The notes beneath the pieces were generated by a model, which saw only the letters and a list, made by a program, of their open reading frames with translations, was not told the DNA's origin and did no database searches. The position numbers were made by a program, and so were the translations under genes. This document shows positions 12,896 to 23,130 of a DNA stretch of 64,000 bases, in pieces. Source of the DNA: Xestospongia bergquistia (taxonomy: Eukaryota > Porifera > Demospongiae > Haplosclerida > Petrosiidae); the NCBI GenBank assembly GCA_963965975.1, contig OZ014423.1, positions 3,994,301 to 4,058,300 of the forward strand, read 5' to 3'. Numbering within the stretch: position 1 is the stretch's first letter; every line of letters starts with the position of its first letter.

Positions 12896-12937
12896 GAACA
12901 GAATTAAAGGACAAAAGAACAGAGCTCTCGCTGTGTT

Positions 12938-12980
12938 GCTGTTACTCCGAGTTTCACGCGTTATGCGATCGTCAGACAGC
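12938..12980 (-). ncRNA. Hammerhead ribozyme of the Penelope-like element
   Basis: On the minus strand: GCTGT (stem I), the core CTGACGA (12969-12975), stem II CGC-ATAAC-GCG, the core GAAA (12952-12955), a very short stem III (AC with GT around TCGGA), then TA at the predicted cleavage site followed by ACAGC, which pairs perfectly with GCTGT. The order CUGANGA, stem II, GAAA, stem III, UH fits the minimal type I hammerheads with tiny stem III described in Penelope-like elements. Its role would be self-cleavage of the element transcript. Confidence 0.8.
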
Positions 12981-13028
12981 TGGATACTACTCTGTTTGCA
13001 GGCTGGTTATATAGCATCGAGGTGTTAA

Positions 13029-13452
13029 CTATGTCTTATCCCTAGAGAAATGTGCTAAATAGTACTTGTTTTTGTGTCGGCATTTTGAAACGAGTTCGGA
13101 TCTTTTATTCAGGGTGGTGGTTTTGTCGGCGTTGATGATAGAGAGCTTTTCCGTTAGGCAAAGGTCGCACCGCTTTGTTGTGTTGGAGTAGGCTTGTGCC
13201 CTTCGGTTTATTGACCAGGTGATTTTGAATTCCTCACCTTCTTTCTTCAATTGCCAAACATACTTCGATAGTTCCGTGCTATTTCCGTATTTCTCGTCCC
13301 TGATTGATTGCATGTGGTTGGAATATCTCTGCTTGAAGGCGTTTTCGGTTAGGCCTATGTACACCTTTTTCTCATTTCTTCTCATGTTCTCGACTTCTGC
13401 ATTGTAGATGATGTTATTGGACTGGCATTCGCCGTTTAGTGGGCATAGGTCT
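13029..13452 (-). CDS. GIY-YIG endonuclease domain of the Penelope-like element
   Basis: C-terminal nicking domain of the same polyprotein, in the -1 frame relative to the RT. It reads DLCPLNGECQSNNIIYNAEV, then KVYIGLTENAFKQRYSNHM (the GIY-YIG core with its R and H residues), then TKRCDLCLTEK and LNKRSELVSKCRHKNKY, a Cys/His cluster common in this family. An ATG lies at 13385, but homology extends upstream to the A-run, so it is normally fused to the RT rather than started separately. It ends at a TAG at 13029-13031. Confidence 0.85.
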
Positions 13453-15169
13453 TTTTTTTGGCAGTTGCAGGGTTTCTGGTGCGCGTGTTGGTGTCCTTTG
13501 AGACCTCATTATTGTGTGCCTTGATGATGTTGGCTAGGTTTGGCATGCAGCTGTAGCTGACCTTAACAGTGTTTTTGTTGAATATTTTGTGTAGCCTTGA
13601 GTCTTCCGGGAAATGCTTGGCGATCAGCTTTAGGAATTTTTGACCTATGTTTGTTGATACGTTTTTGCTGAATGGTGGGTTGAACCATATGATGTTGCGC
13701 TGTCGGTTACGTTTGCTCTTTTTTGGTTGCTCGTCGCTGTAATGTAGATTTTCCGAGTAGCTGCAGGATTTGAGTGCGTCTGCATAGAGGGGGGCAGCTT
13801 GGTTGAAGATTTCCTTGTCATGCGAGATGTCGGAGATGCGTCTGCTGATCGAATCTGGCAGGTTCTTGATGATGTTAGGTGGGTGGTTGGACTGTTTGTG
13901 TATGTAGACTGGTTTGTCGTTCGGCTTTCTATAAGGGTAGTACTTACCATTGTTCAAGTTTAGGGTGATGTCAAGGAAATTTACAACTTTCAGGTTGGCT
14001 TGGATGGTGATTCTGAGGCCAGTCTCTTTGAAGATCTTAGTTATATCCTTTTTGATTTTGTCTGCTTTACTGCCTGAGATGTTTTTGAAAGCTGCTAGCC
14101 CATCGTCTCTGTACAGGCCTATCTTGCTTTTATCGTACTTGTTTGCGAGGGTGTTGAGTACGTAGATACCAACCAGCTCACAAACTTCCGCTCCGTCGTA
14201 ACTTCCCATCGTCACGTCGAACAGGCTGTTTCCCTCTCGTTTTATCCATGGTTTGTCTTTGTCGAAGAGTAGGGATTTCCTAGAGTGGAAGATGATTTCG
14301 GTGTCTTGCTGTGAGATTGTGGTGTGCTGTTTTGCGAAATCGAGGGCTGCTTTCAACAGGTCTTCCGAGATTGAGGGGTAGAATTCGACAATGTCAAAGC
14401 AGGCGAAAGTGTGCTTGCTTTTATCGCCCAGGTCTCTGAACCACTCAATCACAGAGGCTGAGTTTTTCCACTGGTTGACAGCTGTTTTTAATCTGACGTT
14501 GCTGATGATGTTGTCGAGGATTTTTTTGCTAACGATGCCCATTTCAGTTTTTGCAGGGTTTATCAGTCGACATGGGAGGGTGCTTTCGAAATTTTCTTTG
14601 TGATCTTTGAGTGTTATGAAGGCTTCTTTTTTGGTCATGATCTCCATTCGGTCTTCTATCTTCAGATTTTCAGCAATGGTCTTGGCTTCAGTGTTGATAT
14701 CGTCGTACAGGTGTTCGTTCGCGGGTTTGTAGTGCTTGGTGATGTTTTCTCTGAGCAGTTTGTCATATTGGTCTTTTTCCAGCAGGTAGAGATTCCTAGT
14801 TTTGTCGGCGGGGATGAGCATTTCCTTGGAGTTCTTTATCTTTTTTATATCATTGCTAAGGGTGGCTTGGAACTGGTCGTGCACTTTTTTGAACTTGATG
14901 TTTCCGATTAATCTGAGCAGGTCTTCCTTGAACGGTTTTAGGTCGTCGATTTGTGGTGGACATTTCCTACTTTTGAACCCGAACGTTTCTTCCTTTGGTT
15001 GTGTTTCTTCAAGGTCATCACTATTTGTCAGGAAGAAGAATGCTTTCCATCTCATCCTCTTGATGGCGCTCTCGGCTTTTTCGATCAATCTTTTCTTGTA
15101 CGTATTAGCAGATGGTATAGGGATGTTCTTTAGAGAGTAGTTGAAGTTGACACATCGAGCACTCTTCAA
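13436..15169 (-). CDS. Penelope-like reverse transcriptase (577 codons open)
   Basis: Reverse transcriptase that would copy the element's RNA at a nicked target. Visible motifs: FDIVEFYPSI at about residue 258 (motif A aspartate), GSYDGAEVCELVG near 322 (motif B region), YRDDGL at about 353 (catalytic DD), and FLDITLNL near 395. The frame opens with TTG, has no ATG at its head and stays open to the truncation point, so the true N-terminus is lost. It stops just after a run of eight A residues (13451-13458), beyond which the endonuclease domain continues in the -1 frame. Over 577 codons without a stop suggests a young or recently active copy. Confidence 0.88.
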   Translation of the reverse strand: MKSARCVNFNYSLKNIPIPSANTYKKRLIEKAESAIKRMRWKAFFFLTNSDDLEETQPKEETFGFKSRKCPPQIDDLKPFKEDLLRLIGNIKFKKVHDQFQATLSNDIKKIKNSKEMLIPADKTRNLYLLEKDQYDKLLRENITKHYKPANEHLYDDINTEAKTIAENLKIEDRMEIMTKKEAFITLKDHKENFESTLPCRLINPAKTEMGIVSKKILDNIISNVRLKTAVNQWKNSASVIEWFRDLGDKSKHTFACFDIVEFYPSISEDLLKAALDFAKQHTTISQQDTEIIFHSRKSLLFDKDKPWIKREGNSLFDVTMGSYDGAEVCELVGIYVLNTLANKYDKSKIGLYRDDGLAAFKNISGSKADKIKKDITKIFKETGLRITIQANLKVVNFLDITLNLNNGKYYPYRKPNDKPVYIHKQSNHPPNIIKNLPDSISRRISDISHDKEIFNQAAPLYADALKSCSYSENLHYSDEQPKKSKRNRQRNIIWFNPPFSKNVSTNIGQKFLKLIAKHFPEDSRLHKIFNKNTVKVSYSCMPNLANIIKAHNNEVSKDTNTRTRNPATAKKKTYAH

Positions 15170-15189
15170 CAGACTTAGATACTTCAGTA

Positions 15190-15861
15190 TATATACATAT
15201 ATATATATATAGTTATAGAAATGACTATTACAGACAATTTCAAACCTTAATTTACCAGCAATAACTCTTTCTTCCTAATATTCAGGGTAAAAACACCACA
15301 CCCAACTTTACAATTGGTACGACAACACTCCTATGCATAGAATAGTTTTAAAAATGACGATTACAGAAAATTTCAAACCTTAACTTACCAGCAATAACCC
15401 TTTCTTCCTAATATTCAGGGTAAATACATCACACCCAATTTTATGGTTGCCATGACAACACTCCTATGCATAGAATAGTTATAAAAATGACTATTACAGA
15501 CAATTTAAAACCTTAACTTACCAGCAATAACTCTTTCCTCCTAATATTCAGGGTAAAGACACTACACCCAATTTTACAGTTGCCACGACAACACTCCTAT
15601 GCATAGAATAGTTATAAAAATGACTATTATAGACAATTTCAAAAATTAACTTACTAGCAATAACTCTTTCTTCCTAATATTCAGGGTAAATACATCACAC
15701 CCAATTTTATGGTTGCCATGACAACACTCCTATGCATAGAATAGTTATAAAAATGACTATTACAGACAATTTCAAACCTTAACTTACCAGCAATAACTTT
15801 TTCTTCCTAATATTCAGGGTTAAGAGACCACACCAAATTTTACGGTTACCATGACAACACT

Positions 15862-15917
<56 letters not shown>

Positions 15918-18900
15918 AGTTATAGAAATGACTATTACAAACAATTTCAAACATTAACTTACAAGCAATAACTCTTTCTTCCTAATATTCAGGGTAAAGA
16001 CACTACACCCAATTTTACAGTTGCCACGACAACACTCCTATGCATAGAATAGTTATAAAAATGACTATTATAGACAATTTCAAAAATTAACTTACCAGCA
16101 ATAACCCTTTCTTCCTAATATTCAGGGTAAAACATCACACCCAATTTTATGGTTGCCATGACAACATTCCTATGCATAAAATAGTTATAAAAATGACTAT
16201 TACAGACAATTTAAAACCTTAACTTACCAGCAATAACTCTTTCTTCCTAATATTCAGTGTTAAGAGACCACACACAACTTTACGGTTGGCACGACAACAT
16301 TCCTATCTATAGAATAGTTATAAAAGGACTATTATAGACAATTTCAAACCTAAACTTACCAGCAATAACTCTTTCCTCCTAATATTCAGGGTAAAGACAC
16401 TACACCCAATTTTACAGTTGCCACGACAACACTCCTATGCATAGAATAGTTTTAAAAATGGCTATTATAGACAATTTCAAAAATTAACTTACCAGCAATA
16501 ACCCTTTCTTCCTAATATTCAGGGTAAATACATCACACACAATTTTATGGTTGCCATGACAACACTCCTATGCATAGAATAGTTATAAAAATGACTATTA
16601 CAGACAATTTAAAACCTTAACTTACCAGCAATAACTCTTTCTTCCTAATATTCAGTGTTAAGAGACCACACACAACTTTACGGTTGGCACGACAACATTC
16701 CTATCTATAGAATAGTTATAAAAGGACTATTATAGACAATTTCAAACCTAAACTTACCAGCAATAACTCTTTCCTCCTAATATTCAGGGTAAAGACACTA
16801 CACCCAATTTTACAGTTGCCACGACAACACTCCTATGCATAGAATAGTTTTAAAAATGGCTATTATAGACAATTTCAAAAATTAACTTACCAGCAATAAC
16901 CCTTTCTTCCTAATATTCAGGGTAAATACATCACACACAATTTTATGGTTGCCATGACAACACTCCTATGCATAGAATAGTTATAAAAATGACTATTACA
17001 GACAATTTAAAACCTTAACTTACCAGCAATAACTCTTTCCTCCTAATATTCAGAGTAAAGACACTACACCCAATTTTACAGTTGCCACGACAACACTCCT
17101 ATGCATAGAATAGTTTTAAAAATGACTATTACAGACAATTTCAAACCTTAACTTACCAGCAATAACCCTTTCTTCCTAATATTCAGGGTAAAAACATCAC
17201 ACCCAATTTTATGGTTGCCATGACAACACTCATATGCATAGAATAGTTATAAAAATGACTATTACAGACAATTTAAAACCTTAACTTACCAGTAAATAAC
17301 TTTTTCTTCCTAATATTCAGGGTTAAGAGACCACACCAAATTTTACAGTTACCATGACAACGCTCCTATATATATATATATATATATTTATATAGAATAG
17401 TTATAGAAATGACTATTACAGACAATTTCAAACATTAACTTACAAACAATAACTCTTTCTTCCTAATATTCAGGGTAAAGACACCATGCCCAATTTTACG
17501 GTTGGCATGACAACACTATATGCATAGAATAGTCATTAAAATGACTATTACAGACAATTTCAAATCTTAACTTACCAGCAATAACTCTTTCTTCCCAATA
17601 TTCAGGGTTAAGACACCAAACCCAATTTTACAGTTGCCGCGACAACACTCCTATACATAGAATAGTTATAAGAATGACTATTACAGACAATTTCAAACAT
17701 TAACTTACCAGCAATAACTCTTTCTTCCTAATATTCAGGGTAAAAACACCACACCTAACTTTACAATTGGCACGACAACACTCCTATGCATAGAATAGTT
17801 ATTAAAATGACTATTACAGACAATTTCATATCTTAACTTACCAGCAATAACTCTTTCTTCCTAATATTCAGGGTTAAGACACCAAACCCAATTTTACAGT
17901 TGCCGCGACAACACTCCTATACATATAATAGTTACAAAAATGACTATTACAGACAATTTCAAACCTAAACTTACCAGCAATAACTCTTTCCCTAATATTC
18001 AGGGTAAAGACACTACACCCAATTTTACAGTTGCCATGACAACACTCCTATGCATAGAATAGTTATAAAAGGACTATTACAGACAATTTCAAACCTAAAC
18101 TTACCAGCAATAACTCTTTCCTCCTAATATTCAGGGTAAAGACACTACACCCAATTTTACAGTTCCCGTGACAACACTCCTATGCATAGAATAGTTATAA
18201 AAGGACTATTACAGACAATTTCAAAAATAAACTTACCAGCAATAACTCTTTCCTCCTAATATTCAGGGAAAAGACACTACACCCAATTTTACGGTTGTCA
18301 CTACAACACATAGAATAGTTATAAAAATGACTATTACAGACAATTTCAAACCTTAACTTACCAGCAATAACTCTTTGTTCCTAATATTCAGGGTAAAAAT
18401 ACAACACCCAACTTTACGGTTGGCATGACAACATTCCTATGCATAGAATAGTTATAAAAGGACTATTACAGACAATTTCAAACCTAAACTTACCAGCAAT
18501 AACTCTTTCTTCCAAATATTTAGTGTAAAGACACCACACCCAATTTTATAGTTGCCACGACAACACTTTTGAATAGAATAGTTATAAAAATGACTATTAC
18601 AGACAATTTCAAATCTTAACTTACCAGCAATAACTTTTTCATCCTAATATTCAGGGTAAAGACATCACACACAATTTTATGGTTGCCATGACAACACTCC
18701 TAAGCATAGAATAGTTATAAAAATGGCTACTACAGACAATTTCAAATCTTAAATCACCAGGAATAACTCTCTCTTTCTTCCTAATATTCAGAATAAAGAC
18801 ACGACACCCATGCAATTTTACAGTTGCCACGACAATACTCCTATGCATAGAATAGTTATAAAAACGACTATTACAGATAGTTTCAAATCTTAAGTTACTA

Positions 18901-19152
18901 GCAATAACTCTCTCTTTTTTCCTAATATTCAGAATAAAGACACCACACCCAATTTTACAGTTGCCACGACAACACACCTACGCATAGAATAGTTTGAAAA
19001 ATGACTATTACAGACAATTTCAAACCTTAACTTACCAGCAATAACTCTTTCTTCTTAATATTCAGGGTAAAGACACAACACACAATTTTACGGTTCCCAC
19101 GACGACACTCCTATGCATAGAATAGTTAGAAAAATGATTATTATAGACTAGA
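15190..19152 (-). repeat. 133-bp satellite array, block 2
   Basis: About thirty more units of the satellite, including long TA tracts (15868-15913, 17369-17388). A higher-order repeat is visible: a three-unit group with the marker CAGTGTTAAGAGACCACACA recurs about 398 bases apart (16255 and 16653) and the marker is also present near 11303. Units near the right end carry small insertions (around 18767 and 18810) that break the mini-exon frame, as expected for array edges. Confidence 0.92.
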
Positions 19153-19380
19153 AGTTGTATAACCATCAAGTGATAGCAATTGCCTTTGTTCCCCCAGCTT
19201 TTTTGTTAGGTTAGCTTGGAGTGGACTACAAGAAAACAAGCTTACAAAAACTTCTTAGGCCATATAGCCATTGGGTATCTTTGTAATTACTGTGATTTAA
19301 TTGAATTTAGTGTTTAGACGAAATGGGACAATTTTACATTTTGTTAGACGAAACGGGATTAAACAAAATGGCTAAAAACT
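19153..19380. other. Unique island inside the satellite
   Basis: About 230 bases unrelated to the satellite interrupt it before one further unit. It contains a direct repeat, TTAGACGAAATGGGACAA near 19313 and TTAGACGAAACGGGATTAA near 19344. No coding frame or clear inverted ends are visible. It may be an old insertion. Confidence 0.6.
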
Positions 19381-19545
19381 GACACTACACTCAATTTTAC
19401 AGTTGCCACGACAACACTCCTATGCATAGAATAGTTATAAAAATGACTATAACAGACAATTTCAATCCTTAACTTACCAGCAATAACTCTTTCTTTCTTC
19501 CAAATATTCATGGTAAAGATACCACACCTAATTTTATGATTGTTT
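19381..19545 (-). repeat. Outlying 133-bp satellite unit
   Basis: One unit and part of the next, with a CTTTCTTTCTTCC expansion, after the unique island. It marks the right edge of the main array. Confidence 0.85.
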
Positions 19546-19607
19546 TCTATTATATTTTGTGTTACTTATTACATGTTTGAACCATATTGCTTATGTTATC
19601 AGTTTTG

Positions 19608-19630
19608 TGTATATATATATATATATATAA
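19608..19630. repeat. (TA)n microsatellite
   Basis: Short TA run with an ATTA interruption, between the satellite edge and the candidate exon at 19839. Confidence 0.85.
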
Positions 19631-19838
19631 TTATATATATTTTATAAACTTACTGTAGATTCTTATGAGAGTCATACTATGCTACTATGATTCTTTTAGT
19701 AAAGAAGTAATTGTTTAAAAAGCACTTAGAGCTATATAAAATTGTCAATTCAAAATGAGATGTATCTCATTATATATATACACATAGATATATACTTATA
19801 GACACAAATATTATTATACTTACACAGTTTGGAATTAC

Positions 19839-19936
19839 CTGATATTATCTTCTCATCAATGTGACCTGCTTCATTGCTTTCTTCAGGTGATGATGGTGGA
19901 TTTGAAATATCACGAAATTCTAACGTGTTATGTCTG
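19839..19936 (-). CDS. Candidate exon: acidic cytoplasmic tail, unknown protein
   Basis: A 98-nt open stretch between a TTTAG acceptor and a GTAATT donor, entering in phase 2 and leaving in phase 1. It begins RHNTLEFRDISNPPSSPEES and continues NEAGHIDEKIIS. Its entry phase fits the exit phase of the exon at 25997-26090 on the same strand; joined, they give a hydrophobic helix, a KKRS stop-transfer-like patch, then this Ser/Pro/Glu-rich tail. The intron between would be about 6 kb. I do not recognise the protein, and no following exon was found. Confidence 0.4.
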
Positions 19937-20029
19937 CTAAAAGAAGATTATAATGATAATACTGATAATTAAGTCCTGTTTAATTTTAAATGTGTGACTT
20001 GACAATTAAATGTTTAGGCTTTGGCATGG

Positions 20030-20366
20030 CGTTCAAAAGAGAAACTGTGCTATCACTATGACTATGAGAGCGAAAGACGAATACATCACTACGTGCGAAC
20101 TGATAATGTTCGGCTCTCTCTACTGAGGAGAAGGAATAGGATATCTTTGTTTTCCGTATCCAAAGCTATTGGTAATGCTAGTATGTTAGAAGAAACAGAC
20201 TCTCAATCAGACCTCTATACTAATGGCGTTCCAAGTCATCTATCTCGGATGCATCCTCTGACGACATAATGCAATACTGAGTGAACTCGATGTATGCATA
20301 ATGCATTGGGCAGTGTACTTTCTCCTTGTGATAAACAACTGATCGTAGATCACCTTCATTTGAAGG

Positions 20367-20370
<4 letters not shown>
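20030..20370 (-). other. Candidate coding segments, unknown product
   Basis: Two open stretches on the minus strand. The upstream one (about 20222-20370) reads NEGDLRSVVYHKEKVHCPMH and later SSEDASEIDDLERH before TAG. The second follows a polypyrimidine-CAG acceptor near 20129 and reads ERAEHYQFARSDVFVFRSH. The second recurs at 27345-27412 with mostly silent changes in this frame, which favours the minus strand over the 82-codon plus-strand frame in the same place. Higher GC than the surroundings. Family not recognised. Confidence 0.35.
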
Positions 20371-20423
<53 letters not shown>

Positions 20424-20437
20424 TATATATATATATT
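20371..20437. repeat. (TA)n/(CA)n microsatellite
   Basis: Long TA run with an ACACACAC interruption. Tyr-Ile repeat frames through it are artefacts. Confidence 0.95.
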
Positions 20438-22814
20438 GTATTATACTTATTGTGTAATTCAAGGTGGTGAATGAGCCTTGTTTATTTTCCTAAAGTTATT
20501 AAACCAGTGGGACTGATGTTGTAGTGATAATTACACAAAAGCAAATTTTGTTGTGAAGTTCAATCAACGAATATCTAGTACAATATTGCTTACCTTCTCA
20601 ATTCAACTGTTACTTATAACACTTTACAGTTCAATAAACTTATAGTGACTACCCACAATATACAGTTTGCTTTATTATGAGATTAAGTAATTGAGGTAAT
20701 TATAGTCAATTGATTCAATTTTCATTAAAATAAGATAGAATTACCACAGAAATTACCATTATTTCAAGCTATGTGAAATTGAGAACTTTATAAATGGTTT
20801 CAAGGACAAAAGGTTTAGGAAGAGACAATAGTTTCATCAGATGTTAAAGTAAGTAACTATAATAAGTTTATTTTAATTATTAAATAATTATTGTCAAAAT
20901 ACCATCAGAAGATTATATAAAATATTATAGACAACAAAGATTTTGAATGGACATTTGAGTATGTCATATTCTTTCATTTATGTAGCTTTCCATATTTTTC
21001 AAGTCATTAAATGATAAAGTGGACATTACAGTGACAGTTATTGCTGAAGTGAAATCCTTAGTACATGTTTTTATCACTGAAATGAAAGGTATGTTGTTAT
21101 ATTTTTCTGAACAACTGTATTATTTATATTTTAATTAATAGGAGCATATCATACATACTTTCAAAGTTAAAAAAAATGTCTTACAAACAAAGATATAATG
21201 GAAAGTATGCACAAAAGAATGATATACAACAGAGAAGAAATAGACTTACAAAAGTAATCTTTGATATGCTTCATAAAAACATTAATATAGACATCTATTA
21301 ATATAGAACTACCTGTTTACTGGCTTCTATTAAAAGAACAGAAGAAATATTGGAAGTAGAGCCTTGTTGTGGAATTGATGAGTAGAAATGAAACTGAAAA
21401 TGAAGTAAATGAAGTTAATTTTAGCTACTCAGCCTCTTTCATGGAGATCAGAAATAGTCACATGACTATCTGTAGTCTAGACAAAGGGAATATTTGTTAA
21501 AATCTACTAGAGGAAGAAATATGATGTTTAAAAGATGATAGCTTTGCCATTCAATTATCCATTAGAGTTCACATTGAAGTAAATAACTTAGCAACATTTG
21601 ACAATGTTTTTTGTTTTTAAATTGATTTAACATGTTCATTTATCAAATTTATAGCTTTTTCAACAAGTAAGTAGTATTTCAATATTGGAAATACAATATA
21701 TCCTAACAAAAGATTTCAATTGAAATGATGACTAATCCTAACAGAATTCCTCAAATAGAATAATGATATATTATTACACAATACTATATTGAAATAATGA
21801 CATATTCAATACAATACTTATACTGGAATATTGCTGATTCCTCATAAACTGAGAAATTTAGAAATATCTAGTACAAAGAAAGACATGTTGAACTATGAGA
21901 TACTATAATAAGGTGCCATTAGCAAAATACTTGTCTTTCAACACAGTGCAAGATAGTAGAGATGACAATTGTATCATCTCTACATAATAACACAAGTGAC
22001 ACAACAAGTAAGGATATACACTAACTATCTGAACCACTTAAAATAATATCAGTGATATATTATGGCATTCTTTGCCTGTGTTATTATGTAGGGATGATGT
22101 ACTTACTATCCCTACTATCTTGGTTCCAATCTTTGTATTGGACTGATATTATCCATTCCTACTTCATTTTTGGAAAACGTTTTTATTTGCTTGTATATCT
22201 ATGAATATACACAGCCTGGATATCATTTAATTGTACAATCAGAAAACACTCAAAAGTCAAACATCTATCATTAGTACTAGTTAACACTATGATAATTTAA
22301 ATATTAACATGTTTCTGTAAAAAATTCCATTAAATTAAAATAAGAAACAAATAGAAAATCATATGAAAAAATTTGAATTTAATTAAATTGATTATATAAG
22401 AAATGAAACACTTTTTGCTTAATTGAAGATATCAAAGAAACTATAAAGTGATTATTGTGCATGCTAGATGTCAAATATAGATACACATGTACATGTACAG
22501 GAACTATTAACATACATGCTAACTTTACTAGGTATTAAATGAAAGTATATAGTAATAAGAAAATAATGAAAACAAAATAAGACTAATAATATAAAATAAT
22601 ATAATAATATAAAATATAAAATAAGACTAATATAAGTAGGTGGGGCTTCAGTGACAAAGGGGAAGCAACAATACATGTGACCTGATGAAGTTAGTTATTT
22701 ACAAATAAACAGATCAAAGTCAGTCATATCAAAAGGGGGTGTGGTCTGATTGGGATGTTTTTAGATGTCTGGTATACCAAAACTTTGAGAGCTTTCAGTT
22801 AGGACACTCAAAGA
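20438..22814. other. AT-rich stretch without a supported gene
   Basis: No convincing gene. One open, splice-flanked stretch at about 20986-21090 (plus strand, DKVDITVTVIAEVKSLVHVF, followed by GTATGTTG) could be an isolated exon, but nothing around it supports a gene. Short inverted patches around BATTACCAA-like tracts near 21750-22100 are low complexity. Confidence 0.5.
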
Positions 22815-23130
22815 AATATGTGTGCAATAACTCTCTCTTCCTAATATTCAGGGTAAATACACAATACCCAATTTTACAGTTGCTACAACAACACTCCTAT
22901 GCATAGAATAGTTATAAAAATGAGTATTACAGACAATTTCAAACCTTAAGTTACCAGCAATAACTCTTTCTTCCTAATATTCAGGGTAAAGACACAACAT
23001 CCAATTTTACGGTTGCCACGACAACACTCCTATGCATAGAATAGTTATAGAATGATTATTATAGACAATTTTAAATCTTACATTACCAGGAAAAACTGTC
23101 TCTATATTCAGCTATTTCTGGAAAGAGATA
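22815..23130 (-). repeat. Detached 133-bp satellite units
   Basis: Two full units and a degraded third, 3.3 kb from the main array. The first two keep the 75-nt frame; the third is eroded. They lie inside the putative intron between the exons at 25997 and 19839. Confidence 0.85.

Larger units (their letters stand above)
12896..15180 (-). mobile_element. Penelope-like retroelement, 5' truncated
   Basis: A 2.3-kb minus-strand insertion with clearly higher GC than the surrounding satellite. Both flanks are TA microsatellite (12845-12895 and 15187-15211), so it inserted into a (TA)n tract of a satellite unit. It carries reverse transcriptase, then GIY-YIG endonuclease, then a hammerhead ribozyme in the 3' region, the combination known from Penelope-like elements. 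No second ribozyme or upstream region is seen beyond the start of the RT frame, so the 5' end is missing. Satellite resumes directly on the far side. Confidence 0.85.

Noticed and set aside
13950-15140. Several plus-strand frames of 60-112 codons
   Set aside because: Antisense shadows of the reverse transcriptase.
18651-18977. 108-codon minus frame with CCRGNCKIGCGVF repeats
   Set aside because: It reads through both the putative mini-exon and the spacer of the satellite because of small insertions there. It is repeat sequence, not a separate gene.
10165-19152. CRISPR-like array
   Set aside because: The 133-bp units are continuous tandem repeats without unique spacers, in an intron-bearing eukaryotic context.
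20021-20269. 82-codon plus frame rich in Arg
   Set aside because: The duplicate at 27.4 kb changes several residues in this frame but few in the opposite frame, so the minus strand is preferred.
20220-20462. Tyr-Ile repeat frames
   Set aside because: Translation of a TA/CA microsatellite.
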